Source of the DNA: Arenicola marina
Taxonomy: Eukaryota; Annelida; Polychaeta; Arenicolidae
DNA: 64,000 nt
Assembly (NCBI GenBank): GCA_964019135.1
Contig: OZ025258.1
Coordinates: 32,172,186-32,236,185 of the forward strand
Direction: 5' to 3'
The position numbers and the translations under genes are program-made. Positions 12,016 to 23,691 of the stretch are shown one piece after another. The notes below the pieces were generated by a model that had not been told where the DNA came from, did no database searches, and saw only the letters and a program-made list of their open reading frames with translations. Within the stretch, counting starts at the first letter, position 1. Every line of letters starts with the position of its first letter.

Positions 12016-14796
12016 TTACCGAGTAAAATAAGTTCCTTGCGCAGTCCCAAAGGCGCGGTCGCAATACATGTCATAGCCATGTGTAATAAACGCCCTTCTC
12101 AGCTGAAATGACAAGCAAACAAGCTTCTCCACCCCACTCGGGGTCGCCAGGTTGTTATCATGGAACTTCCAGCACAAAGGCACATCACAAACAGACATAG
12201 TCGGATCGAATTCGATATGGCTAGTCAACGTCTCGTTGACCAACCATGATCCAGTTCAATGCGATCATGTCAAGTTACATCGACGGCATAAACGACGTAC
12301 CTGTCTGCCGTCAATCGCCGCAACTCCCTCCTCCCTCCACCTACGGCTAGGACTGACTTACCTCATGGCCAGGGTGACCGCTCACTGTGAATTACTAGTG
12401 TTAACATGTCTTACCATCCGTGGGGCTTGTCTGGGTCAAGGCGGCTTCGCCCTCACACCCTGCGAAAAGAAGAAATGCCACAAAATAATTTAACAAATAA
12501 TAATAAACTACGACGACGTGAACTATGTGCAGTCAATCTCACTTATTGATCTATTCGGCACTGCCAATTGAACTCAAATTTCTTGTTCACACTCGTCAGT
12601 GGCGGATTTCATGCTCGCAGTTTAGCCGACTACGGAGCTTAGTCGGCTAAAGTTACCATGTAAATGATGGAAGATTTCGGCCGACAAAGCCGTGTCGCCG
12701 TTATATGAAATAATAGGCCACCATGTCGCCGGGTAAACTATATACGTGAAATAGGCCAAACTGAAGGCTTGTCCATCCACGATCCTTTCAACAGGAATAA
12801 CTACTTCCGATAGCTACTTACTGCATAGTTTATTTATTTTACATTTGTTATTTTTCATTCGTTTATTGTGACAAGATGGCGTGACATGCACTAACGTGTT
12901 ACAAAAGTTTACTGCAGTTAGTGTTTTAGTGGCTGTGAGGATCACTGTGCCGTATTTGCCGCAAGGACGCAATGCATGCTTGACGAGGTAGTTCCACTTA
13001 CCAGTTTGCAAGATGAGGCGAGTGGCGTCGTTGTTACAATCCTCGCCATAGCAAGCAAATTCGCATACGTTCGGTTGAGAACAGACCACATATCCTAGTC
13101 TCAATTCGTCATCCAAGGTGCTGACAGTCGCACACTTCTTGGTGAATCTAAGTCTGCAAACATATGTTTATTTTGGTAAGAGAGCATACATTATATTCAG
13201 ACTCCTGGGGTCGTGTACCGCGGGATACTTGGTAGTAAACATACATCGTGATATCTAAAGTAATCAAGCAAATTATTTTAGCGTTATACAAGGAAGCGTT
13301 AATAATACAATACGACAATAAGTGTTCCTACATTCCTCGGGCAATAAAAGTGTTCCTACATGCCCGGGGCGATACAAGTGTTCCTACATGCCCGGGGTGA
13401 TACAAGTGTTCCTACAAGCCCGGGGCAATACAAGTGTTCCTACATGCCCGGGGCGATACAAGTGTTTCTACATGCCCGGGGCAATACAAGTGTCCTACAT
13501 GCCCGGGACAATACAAGTGTTCCTACATTGCCCAGGGCAATACAAGTGTTCCTACATTGCCCGAGGCAATAAGGTAAGCGTGCTTACGTTCCGGAGGCAG
13601 CATTACAGGCGACCTTGGCTGTGCAATAGTGGTTGTCTGAGTTGCATTCCTCGTCCAGACAGTCTTCTTCGTTATAGACGTTCCTGCATGTCTTACAGCT
13701 AATTCCTGGAATACATCGAAGAAGATCACACTTGTGTTAAATATAATAACAATGGAAGTATATAGATTTGCTTCTCCCGGTCGCTGCCTACAATGCGACT
13801 GGTAGGGTTTAAGGTGTCTTACAGCGTCAGGTCTCACAACAATGGCTTCTGAGCGTAACGACAAAAGCGTCTACATAGACAACATTTCGTTTTTAATCTT
13901 CAAATAACTTGACCATAAGGAAGAGACTAGCAGTAAACCATAGACGCCATGAATGGCGGGTTGTGGACTGTGGTAAATATGACAGAGAAACATTCCCCTT
14001 GGCAGAGGAAAGTTGATCTATTACCGTAACGGATATACAGTGACATGGGGCCGATGCGAAACACTGCATTATTGGGATAAATCAAGGCTACATAGAAGTC
14101 TTCACATAATTATTCACGCAATAGCAAAACTTTGTAATGTGATGAAATTGAAGACGAAACGTTCAGCTGTAATAATTCAGTCGGTTCAAGAATTGGGTTC
14201 TCTCTAGTGTTAAAGTGTTCGTGCCACGATTTTGTCTTGCTCAGAGTCAACTTGGTTTAGGGAAGATTAATAAATAACAATTTGTTTTAATGGGAGGTTA
14301 CAGTTTTTATTCCGCGATATCACTATAAACGGGTTCGTTAAAGTAGCAAAAGTGAGGTGCGGCGGGTTCATTTCTGGGAGCATTTCATCTGAGCGTTATT
14401 TGAAAATTCCCCAATTCCCACAAGATTGACAGGTGAGCTTCGATGCAGTGCGTAGGCATCTGTGGTCGAGGGCGTGTATTGTTTTCATGGTTGAGTGCGT
14501 TTCGTTGAGTTCAAGCCAATAAGCAGACAGAATCTGAGTCTCCATATAAAAGCACGTGCGTTTGTGTTCCCCTTTGACGTCACTTTCCTCGTTAACTTGG
14601 TAAGTGCGAAAAACAAGTGGAGAAAGTATGCCCTTCTATTATTTGGGGCGTTACAGCTCGATAACATAAGCGCGGACACACAGAAGATTAATATGAGCTA
14701 AAGTTGACACTACTATGGAGACCAGGACTTACCCACGCTGAGTCCTATGGACACCAACGCGACCAGAGACCCCAGAAGGGCGGCTGAACACTTCAT
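12016..14796 (-). CDS. gene 1: secreted single-domain Ly6/uPAR-like protein (six coding exons)
   Basis: Coding exons, 5' to 3': 14733-14796, 13588-13705, 13002-13153, 12415-12459, 12362-12384 and 12016-12102. Together they give 489 nt, or 162 codons plus TAA. The first exon encodes a signal peptide starting MKCSAALLGSLVALV. The next two encode one three-finger domain: C-x2-C near its start, KKC in the middle and CEFACYGEDCNN at its end. The fourth exon supplies a twelfth cysteine (GCEGEA) and a short Thr/Ser/Pro linker. The last two encode a polar tail ending GTAQGTYFTR. All junctions have GT/AG and phases agree (1, 2, 1, 1, 0). No transmembrane segment is evident, so it is probably secreted. 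It could be GPI-anchored only if the tail is mis-assigned. The 23-nt exon is the least certain. Confidence 0.75.
13002..13705 (-). CDS. gene 1 Ly6-like domain: exons B (13588-13705) and C (13002-13153)
   Basis: Exon B (118 nt) begins G|GA ATT after a polypyrimidine-AG and encodes ISCKTCRNVYNEEDC, then EECNSDNHYCTAKVACN. Exon C (152 nt) encodes TKKC, a long middle finger, VVC, and NVCEFACYGEDCNND. The terminal C-x3-C-x4-CN is the hallmark of Ly6/uPAR/CD59-type domains. Eleven cysteines are in B+C and the twelfth is in the next exon. There is no A microexon: the signal-peptide exon joins B directly, as inferred for D1 of gene 2. Confidence 0.85.
13322..13575. repeat. 28-bp minisatellite in gene 1 intron, beside the exon B donor
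   Basis: About nine copies of TACAAGTGTTCCTACATGCC / CGGGGCAA. The array ends about 13 bases from the 5' splice site of gene 1 exon B (exon edge 13588). Unlike arrays in genes 2 and 3, its unit does not include exon sequence. Confidence 0.9.
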
Positions 14797-14803
14797 GTTG
14801 AAT
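14733..14803 (-). CDS. gene 1 signal-peptide exon
   Basis: The acceptor CAACAG lies just before ATTCAACATG. The start codon is at 14794-14796. It is followed by MKCSAALLG, then a hydrophobic run SLVALVSIGLS, and the exon ends in phase 1 at GTG G|GTAAGT. The short 5' UTR part (14797-14803) implies at least one upstream non-coding exon. Confidence 0.8.
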
Positions 14804-15222
14804 CTGTTGCCTGTCTGTAAGTAAAGTAAGAAACTCAGTCACATCTATGAACGTTGGAGCTTAGTCACTTGAAAAAGATCATGCAGTTACTATCTAACAA
14901 TATAGATCAAGCAAATAACATACATAAAAATGGCAAACCAGCATCGAATGACCGAAATTCATTACAAATGCATAACATTACTCTTCGCAGTTATACTTTT
15001 CGATCGTAAATAATAAGAACAACAATCAAAAGCGCTAAATATCGATCAAAGACTTTGAACGAATAGGCGATGGTCAGTATGATACCGTTAGAAAAAAAGT
15101 AGTCTGCATGTAAGAACACACATGAATGTATCAGCGTATTCTTAGTGCTAGCGGAAATAATATCAATTGACCTTGTACGGCAGAAGTCCCGAGGATACGG
15201 TCTCTGGTAATGTGATGGCATG

Positions 15223-15229
15223 TTTTATA
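15223..15229 (-). promoter_or_regulatory. TATA box candidate for gene 1
   Basis: TATAAAA on the minus strand, flanked by GGG and CATGCC, about 420 bases upstream of the signal-peptide exon. A start of transcription near 15195 would leave a short untranslated first exon. The best donor I see for it (ACAAG|GTCAAT at 15166-15171) is weak. Position and sequence fit a core promoter; no transcript supports it. Confidence 0.5.
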
Positions 15230-15704
15230 CCCTTCCAGAGAAGGCATGTTGACGCCATGGTAAGTGGGCTGATGGACAGAGGTCGATCAGCAGTGTCAGC
15301 ACCTATAATAGTTATCGATTATCCTTCAGAGCAGCCTACCTTATCCACCCTAAAACTGAAGTTCTCGAAGGCACACGTAAGATTTTGAAATACGGCGCAT
15401 TTACTTTCTTTTGACCATAGATGAAATATGTTCAATATAAGGTGGTTAGGGAGATAATCTTCGCCTCTTTTGGGGTGTTTTTTGACAGGACATTTAAGCG
15501 AGTGATATTGCCAGCCACTGCAGCTGTTGCCAGGGGTGACACATCTCAAGTGCCGTGTTATTATTCCCCTTCGGGCGACGTTTGTAAATAGCTCAATCAC
15601 AGAGACTAGGACCGAAATAAATCGATATGAAATAGAAGATTCATTTGACCGGTGGGCGACCTCACTAACCCAATCGTTCTGCTAACGCAGGTCTGATTTT
15701 GGGG

Positions 15705-17330
15705 TGCCCGTCCTCCATACATTACGCCCGACCTCCATACACACAACACCCGCCTTCTATGCACTACACCCTCCTTTCATACACTACACCCGCTCTCCAT
15801 AACAATACCCGCCCTCCATACACAATACCCGCCTTCTATACACCACACCCTCCTTCCATACACTACACCCGCTCTCCATACCCTACGCCCGTCGTCCATA
15901 CCCTACACCCGTCCTCCATGCACAACACCCGCTTTCTATACACTACACCCTCCTTCCATACAATACACCCGCTCTCCATACCCTACGCCCGTCGTCCATA
16001 CCCTACACCCGTCCTCCATGCACAACACCCGATTTCTATACACTACACCCTCCTTCCATACAATACACCCGCTCTCCATACAGTACACCCGTCCTCCATA
16101 CACTACACTCGTCGTCCATGCGCTGCACCCGTCTTCCATACACTGCACCCGACCTCCAGATACACCCGCCCTCCATACACTACACCCGCTCTCCATACAC
16201 AACACCCGCCTTCCATACACTCCACTCGTTCTTCAAACATAACACCCTTATTTCATACATTACACATGTCCTCCATACACTACACCCGTCTTCCATGCAC
16301 TACCCCCGGACTCTATATACTACATAGTCCTTCATCAAGTACACTCGTATTTCATACTGTACACCCGTCCTCCGTACACTACACCCGCCTTCCATACTCT
16401 GTCCCCGCCTTCCATACTCTGTCCCCGCCTTCCATACTCTGTCCCCGCCTTCCATACTCTGCCCCCGCCTTCCATACTCTACCCCTGCCTTTCATACTCT
16501 GCCCACGCCTTCCATACTCTGTTCCCGCATTCCATACTCCGTTCCTGGATTTCATACTCTGCCCCCGCCTTCCATACTCTGTCCCAGCCTTCCATACTCT
16601 GTCCCCGCCTTCCATACTCTGTCCCCGCCTTCCATACTCTATTCCCGCCTTCCATACTCTGTCCCCGCCTTTCATACTCTGCTCCTGCCTTTCATACTCT
16701 GTCTTCGCCTTTCATACTCTGTCCTCGCCTTCCATACTCTGCCCCACCTTCCATAGTCTGCCCCCGCCTTCCATACTCTGCCCCTGCCTTCCATACTCTG
16801 TACCTGCCTTCCATACTCTATACCTGCCTTTCATACTCTGCCCCTGCCTTCCATACTCTGTCCCCGCCTTCAATACTCTATTCCCGCCTTCCATACTCTA
16901 TTCCCACCTTCCTTACTCTATTCCCGCCTTCCATACTCTATTCCCGCATTCCATACTCTGCCCCTGCTTTTCATACTCTGCCCCTGACTTCATACTCTAT
17001 TCCCGCCTCCCATACTCTGTCCTCGCCTTTCATACTGTCCTCGCCTTCCATACTCTACCCCCGCCTTCCATACTCTACCCCTGCCTTCCATACTCTGTAC
17101 CCGCCTTCCATACTCTATTCCCGCCTTCCATACTCTGTCCTAGCCTTCCATACTCTGCCCCTGCCTTCCATACTCTGCCCCTGCCTTTCGTACTCTGCCC
17201 CCGCTTTCCATACTCTGTCCCCGCCTTCCATACTCTGTCCCCGCCTTCCATACTCTGTCCCCGCCTTCCATACTCTGTCCTTGCCATTCATACTCTATTC
17301 CCGCCTTTTGTACTTCGTCCTCGCAATGCA
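15705..17330. repeat. 20-bp minisatellite, two variants, about 80 copies
   Basis: From 15705 to about 16380 the unit is CCTCCATACACTACACCCGC. From about 16380 to 17330 it is CTTCCATACTCTGTCCCCGC. The period of 20 gives a 20-residue protein period in every frame. This explains a 560-codon plus-strand frame (FHTLSPPSIL words) and several minus-strand frames (EYGRRGQSMEGGDRVWKAG words). The opposite-strand openness follows from lack of stop words in the unit. No promoter, splice site or homology supports a gene. Confidence 0.93.
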
Positions 17331-17575
17331 CGTTTTGTGCGTAAGCTACGTGGTGTCGGTGGTAATTGTGTTGTTTGTTAATTGTGTGGCAACTCCCAAT
17401 TTACTGAAAGTAATAGTTACACGGTCTACATTTCTGGGCCAACTAAGGATGCCATGCTAAGTTTAGCGAAGTGAGATAATACCGAGATGCACTGGTAAAC
17501 AGATTGATGGAAAAACTAGACACCGTCACCCATAGGGTGAAGGATGATGACGGAAATTGTATATTCGGCGACCTG

Positions 17576-17745
17576 CGGATATCCATATCCAGATTGACCT
17601 GTCAGATCCGGATTTGACCTCTCAGATCCAGATTGACCACTCAAATCCAGATTAGGCCCCTACGATCCAGATTTGACCTCCCAGATCCAGATTTGACCCC
17701 TCAGATCCAGATTTGACCTCTCAGATCCAGATTGAACCCTGAGAT
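17576..17745. repeat. 20-bp minisatellite of CAGATCCAGATTTGACCTCT
   Basis: About eight imperfect copies of a 20-21-bp unit with alternating GACCTCT, GACCACT and GACCCCT ends. Not related in sequence to the neighbouring 20-bp array. Confidence 0.8.
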
Positions 17746-19383
17746 CCGGGAGACACCCACAGATGGAAACAACGCAATGCCCCACCCCAGCCTTCCTTCC
17801 CTGTAAATACACACGCACGGATTTGAGCAGTACTCCACCCTGAAAGGCGGCACGGCTTATTGCTCACGATGAGTAGAGCTTATTGCTCAATATGTAGCCT
17901 CATAGACCCCCATGTTAAAGTTTCTTTTTCAAGTTATATTTTTCAAAATATTTTAGCGACCACACTTCTTAATCGATTTCGATGCAAATTGGCACAGGGC
18001 GAGAAACGCCAGAGCGCCATATGTGTATTTTATTTCCAAAGCGCTAGCTCCAAAACTGTCTGTACAGTGACCTGTATTTCAATTACTGGCCCTATCTCCC
18101 AATGGTTAAGGAACAAACAAAAAATTCTTGTGACCTCGACCTTTGATCTACATACCCCGCTAACGAACTTGACCGAACCATGTCGAATACTTATCGGTGG
18201 GTAAAGTTACAGAACGATCTGTTGCGATTTGCGACCTGCAGAGCGCGAACAGATACACACACACACACACACGCACACACACACACACACAGACACACGG
18301 ACAAACTGATAGATTCCGGAAATCGAAGATTTCCGTCATAATAAAATTGCCACGTCAAGGTTTCTGTTTACGTGAAGCGATAAATCCCCGAATAATATGT
18401 GGATATTAAAGTCGCCACTTCGCATGATGTCAATTATCACCAACTGCCGATAGATCGATTGACCCCGGCTGCTGCCAGGTTTCAGAGCCTCAGCATCTGG
18501 CGCTTTATAGTCAATACCGTTGAAACTCCTCTTTTTCATATGTATATAATAAGACGTGGCAAAATGGCTACACTCAATCACACGTTAAAGTCACCAATGA
18601 AGAAGTCGTTTTCGTCCCTCGTATATAGGATATGTATTCCTACGCGAGACTTACAATACACTGCGGTTGTGGCGTTTTATAAGCGCGATTTGCCATGGTA
18701 TATGACCATGGTATACCTTGATAAATGACCATGCTGTACGATGATAAATGACCATGCTATTACCATGGCTCATCGTGGTAGTTACATCGCAAATAGTACA
18801 ATGAATAGTACTAAGTTGTAACTTGAAATAAAATCTAATATATTCTGTGAAACATTAACAGTAGCAATGTGACAAATTGCACTAGTTCTCCAAACCAGAA
18901 GCAGTTTAGTACAAGATGTCTGTGCGTGCACAGTTACAGCATATATATACGTTATATGTGTGGTTTCGTGCAAATGGTATGAGCAAGTAGGCTTGCTGAA
19001 CCGCAATTGTCAGCGTAATTTTGGACATGTATTCAAAAGAAAGCAAAGCATTTACGTAATTAAGTAAAATTTTTTAATCTTATGCTGATTTTCCCTTATT
19101 GAATAATACCTTGGTGCATATATAAACCATAGATGTATACATGTTACACTTATTTACACTCATATCACGTATTAACAATATATGGGAATAACAGTAATGC
19201 AAATGGCTAAGTTAAGCCCACTAATTTGATCATCAAGACGAACTGGATGAAACGGCAGACGATTTTCTGCAACAGACAACGTAATGAAATGCCCCATAAA
19301 CATAGTGTATTACGTAAAGCATTGAACGATATAGGTATATGTAATAATGATGTCTCCATAGTCAATTCGAGTCGAGTGGAATT
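17746..19383. other. intergenic spacer with a (CA)n tract and CCATGG-rich words
   Basis: No gene recognised. It holds an interrupted (CA)n microsatellite at about 18254-18299. At 18693-18778 there is a cluster of ATGACCATG/CCATGGTAT words related in style to the 24-bp arrays that follow. The remainder is AT-rich. Confidence 0.5.
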
Positions 19384-19665
19384 GTGCCACAGTTTACCAT
19401 GGTAAATATACCACAGTTTACCATGGTGAATATACCACAGTTTACATTAGTAAATATACCACAGTTTACCATGGTAAATATGCCACAGTTTACCATAGTA
19501 AATATACCACAGTTTACCATGGTAAATATACCACAGTTTACATTGGTAAATATACCACAGTTTACATTGGTAAATATACCAGTTTACATTGATACCAATT
19601 TTTCATTGGTAATTACACCACAGTTTACATTGGTATATATACCACAGTTTAGATTAATACCATAG
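19384..19665. repeat. 24-bp minisatellite with palindromic core TTACCATGGTAA
   Basis: About eleven copies of CAGTTTACCATGGTAAATAT/ACCA. The core TTACCATGGTAA is a perfect 12-bp palindrome in many units. The period of 24 is a multiple of three, so the plus frame reads PQFTMVNI over and over (93 codons). I regard this as incidental. Confidence 0.92.
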
Positions 19666-19682
19666 TTTTTCATGGAACAATA

Positions 19683-19948
19683 TACCACAGTTTAACATGA
19701 TAATTGTAGCACAGTTTGCCATGGTAATTGTAGCATACTTTGACATGGTAATTGTAGCATACTTTGCCATGGTAATTGTAGCACAGTTTGCCATGATAAT
19801 TGTAGCACAGTTTGCCATGGTAATTGTAGCATACTTTGACATGGTAATTGTAGCATACTTTGCCATGGTAATTGTAGCACAGTTTGCCATGGTAATTGTA
19901 GCACAGTTTGCCATGGTAATTGTAGCACAGTTTGCCATGGTAATTTGT
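19683..19948. repeat. second 24-bp minisatellite (TTTGCCATGGTAATTGTAGCACAG)
   Basis: About eleven copies of a 24-bp unit related to the adjacent array (shared CCATGGTAA and ACAGTTT) but with ATTGTAGC in place of ATATACC. It contains an internal higher-order repeat of about five units. All frames read as short-period peptides and are not called. Confidence 0.92.
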
Positions 19949-21494
19949 ATTATCCGTGACCACGATCTATCTGTAAATGTATCAGATATGGCAACAGCCG
20001 AATAAACTTTTATTGGTCAATATCTTTCACAATATTGTCTTCTTGTATTTATAATGCAGTTATTTATCTAAAGAGGAAGCTCTTTTTCAGTGCCAACCCC
20101 TGCTGAGAACCCCCAATGACCTTTGTGCACCTCTTCATTTCCAAGGTATCATACCAATCACACTAGTATCGGGGAGAGAGATGCGTCCAGAGGGCTCCGT
20201 GATATTGGAGATTAGAAAGCTAGACCTACAGAAAGATGACATTTGATAGGATACTGCATCCCAGGTAGCCATATCGTGTGGCACGTTTCGTGGCACCCAC
20301 GTTACATCGCAACGTAGCCACGATGTTGTATGGCAGTTTGAACATTGCTACTAAGTTGCGAAATACCCAGCAAACACGCCGTCTATGCCTCGTCCATACC
20401 ACTTTCGGCTACGTTAAATTTATATAATTGCCCGTTATTCTCCTTATATCGTTATTGATACTAGAATATCCATATATGCCACACTTTGCGAGAAAAAGAC
20501 AGCAGTGAGTACAGCTGTCTCAGATAAGACACATTTTTATTCCTTTAAAGAACCCTATGACTCGCGATCCCTTTGGACTGTCTTTCTTCCAGGCCGCATT
20601 ATACTAAAACTCACACGAGTGGCAATAATTTGATAGGCAAGAAAGCCTTATCAATCCCATCGCTAAGGAGTACCAAGCGTAGAGCCGCCGTACGCATGCG
20701 CGAATTTGAAATACAGCTGGCGCAATGATTTGGTGCAAAGTACGAAAATAATCGAACTCGCGGTACACAAATGCAACTGAACATTTTACAAATTAATCCA
20801 AAACAGTCCGTGAGGCATGTCTTGAAACTTGTTTATTATACGAAAATTATATATGAAAGCTCAATGTGAGTTTATTGTGCGAAAATAATTCGTTTACATT
20901 CGTTTGCCACGTGGTCAGCACGTGGTTAGTTGTCTGCTGTGTATTTAAACATACATCGTACCACGAATGTTTAAATTCACAGCAAAAACTATTATAATCG
21001 TTTCCATCGTTTTAAGAACCGTATACCTGGGACGTATGACGTTGATATGGACATGTCTAATTCATGCCCTGTGGTAACCACATGGCAGTTCATCACCCCC
21101 CCCCCCCCACAAAACACCCCATTTCGGTACGTGGCTGCAACGTAATGTGATAGCAAGGTTATACCCTCAATTAGTTCAATATCGCCCCAAAAACCTCAAT
21201 TCAACCGGGCACAACATCCGGTGATTATAGAGCCCGAGTCACGTTATAACCGCCTCCTTTAAAATGATCGCCTTTTCACCGAAATATGTCATCTTGAAGA
21301 CTTCTACCAGATTATCTGCGGCATAGCGAGCTATACCTCTGTACAGTCACTACGGGATTTGATCGAGACCTCACGAGACAGTAATTACTTATATGCTCCA
21401 GCATCAGTGGCCTGTACGTGCTACCTACCTTCCGGTTGTTTAATTGCATTCACTCGCTTCACACACCAAATCGGCTAAAGCTGTCATTGGATGC
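19949..21494. other. intergenic spacer, no gene recognised
   Basis: Unique-looking DNA with a poly(C) run near 21098-21107. The words GTGGCACG/CACGTGG at 20280-20340 and 20905-20940 hint at degraded inverted-repeat elements. No splice-flanked exon or RNA gene was recognised. Confidence 0.4.
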
Positions 21495-22318
21495 GTAACT
21501 AACCACTGAAGTTCTGTGCATATCAGAATTATAACCATCAGAGTAGATTTATATAATATATGAGAGGTTAGACAGTTGATAAACCAGAATGCGGTTGTCT
21601 CACTGGTGACTGTCAGTGTCAGGTGATCGTATGTGGTGCTCGGGTTTTTCCATGTCGTATGACGTAATAATCATCATGACTCGCATGTTTTCGAGTCATT
21701 TTTTTCTGCTTTGGTCTAGGCATTTCTAACTATAAAATAATAATAATAAGAGATAAGACATTGATCTCTTCATGAGGAATGCGGTTCGTTCGATCAGACC
21801 TTTGAATGCGACGTATTTCGAGGATAATCATAGTAGTTTACCTTTCTGCGACAAACGGAGCAACTGTTCTTGCCTGATCAGTCCATATAAGGAACATTCT
21901 AACGTAACCATAGATACCACGCGCAGACATTAGTTTCATGATAACATACTTCATAATGCGACAAGAAACCCCCACAAACTATATCAGCACATCAGCCGTG
22001 ATGCCGTCACGTCGAGAGTCTAGTGGGGTTCAATCGACATTGTGGTTAAAATGATCCCTGATTACCAATAGAACGAAATGAAACGATGATAATATTACTT
22101 TGATTTTGTAAACTGACTAATAGAGGCTCGAGAAATACAACTGGACGCTGTCTAACGGGGAACATTCTGCCTTAGCATTTGTATCAGGGGTTGACAGCCC
22201 GCCTGACATTGACATCAAACAGCCGCATTCGAATTTATCAACTGTCTAACCACTAATATATTACATAAACCAATTTCGATGGTTCTAACTCTGATACACG
22301 CATTGAACTCGGTGGTTC
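21495..22318. mobile_element. fold-back / long-TIR DNA element
   Basis: The left arm (from about 21495, containing GAGGTTAGACAGTTGATAAA) is the inverted repeat of the right arm (ending about 22318, containing TTTATCAACTGTCTAACCAC). Arm similarity extends for well over 150 bases, including the pair GTAACCATAGATACC / ACGTAATAATCATCATGACT words further in. A half copy lies at 39580-39930 and another begins at about 63975. There is no coding capacity, so it is a non-autonomous element. It lies in the 3' flank of gene 2; the half copy lies in the 3' flank of gene 3. Confidence 0.7.
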
Positions 22319-23078
22319 GTTTTGCATCTAGGGGTATCTTTTCCATTCCGGCCAATGATTTATATTATTATCTAGAAAGCACACCTAATATGATATATTA
22401 CATTCCTGTCGTTTTTCAAGATCCACTTTGCCCCCGGCCGACAGCGGTATCGGCGAAGGAACGGAGATCTTCCAAACGAATTGGTTTACACCCCTGCTAA
22501 AACGTTCATAATGTTACAAAGACGATATCTTCTTTTGTTTTTCACACAGGCAAGTTAAGTTGTACTGAATTCGATGCATCTTTCGTGTGGCAAACGTGTC
22601 TGTCCCGGGACACCACAGAACACTGTCGCGGCGCTGCTACTTATAACAAAGCATCGCGAAGCACACAAACTGATGACGTGTACCACTTAGTTGTAATCCT
22701 GGGGTTAATTGATATCACGGGCAATCTAAGATACTTCATTTGGCAGTCTGGCATGCGTAGAATATAGACAAAAGAATTTTTTGATGATTCAAGGACTGAT
22801 TCTTGTTTGTATTTTGAACTCTTTAGGTTTGGCGGGAAAGAGCTTGATATGCAACATTAAGTATGTAAAGTAGAAATATCACGCTTTTAGGAACCGTTTC
22901 TGATTTCATGTTGTCATTGAAGTAACTGTCTGTTCGTACTCATCATATCGGACGATTCCCGAGGCAGTCGCAAACCAGGATCAGTTCTGTTGTGCATACG
23001 ATACCAAGTTCCAGCAGGCCTACTTCACTTTGCATCAATGAACAGAACTGGACGCAGTATCATCGTGCTTACAACATA
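22319..23078. other. 3' flank of gene 2
   Basis: No gene recognised. From about 22930 the sequence matches 40200-40400 (3' end of gene 3), for example GAACTGGACGCAGTATCATC against GAGCTGGAGGCCGTATCATC. The paralogy of genes 2 and 3 therefore extends past their 3' ends. Confidence 0.5.
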
Positions 23079-23084
23079 TTTATT
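23079..23084 (-). promoter_or_regulatory. polyadenylation signal of gene 2
   Basis: AATAAA on the minus strand within GTGGAATAAATATGTT. The same word in the same context is conserved at 40325-40330 in gene 3, while much of the surrounding non-coding DNA has diverged. That supports a 3' UTR end near 23.06 kb. Confidence 0.6.
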
Positions 23085-23381
23085 CCACATGACTCGAGCA
23101 ATACAAATGGTCTTCGTCTTGTCCGCCAGAGGTCGCCGCAGGTGTCGTCACCACTGGTTTACCAGTCGTTTCTATAACCAAACACTTCATCGGGTCATGT
23201 ATCGCCATTTATTGACTTAAGTTATATAGTTTTAGACGAACAATTCCGGTAGAGCCTTAGTCGCTGTTCCGAAATACAACGTTGGTTATGGTTTAGTTGA
23301 CTTAATACTACAGTCGTTTTCTGTAATTTGCGATAGCCGTGAAAAAGCTGTCGAAGATTTATTTCTATCTGTGGTGCTCAC

Positions 23382-23691
23382 CCGCAGCATTCAACGCCCA
23401 GGCCTGCGTGATACGTGGCTGTGTAACTGATCCACAAGGATGTCCATCTGGATGAGGTCCTCTCTGTTGTCTCTCGGGGTTGAAGCTGCAATGAGAAACC
23501 CGCACCCACCCACCCACCTACAGTTCTGTGGCCAGAGGGAACGATAGGTATCAGTGGATCGCTTCGCATATCTCAGTCAGGGATAGAATGAGGAAGGTGA
23601 CTCCACTCACCTGCTCCGTGGAGCGTGGCTCCGCACTTACCGTGAAGGCATAGAACCCACTTCGCAGACCGGCAGCAGCGGTCCGCAGAAA
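23382..23691 (-). CDS. gene 2 C-terminal exons
   Basis: Tail exon 23641-23691, or 23611-23691 if the second donor is used. Both donors (GTAAGT and GTGAGT, 30 nt apart) keep phase 1, so the choice adds ten residues. It encodes VSADRCCRSAKWVLCLHG and optionally KCGATLHGAG. The last coding exon (23382-23485) reads STPRDNREDLIQMDI, ending SHVSRRPGR and TGA at 23391-23393. It is followed nine bases later by a GTGAGC donor, so the 3' UTR is spliced. Other frames of these exons are also open, so the tail sequence is the least secure part of the gene. Confidence 0.5.
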
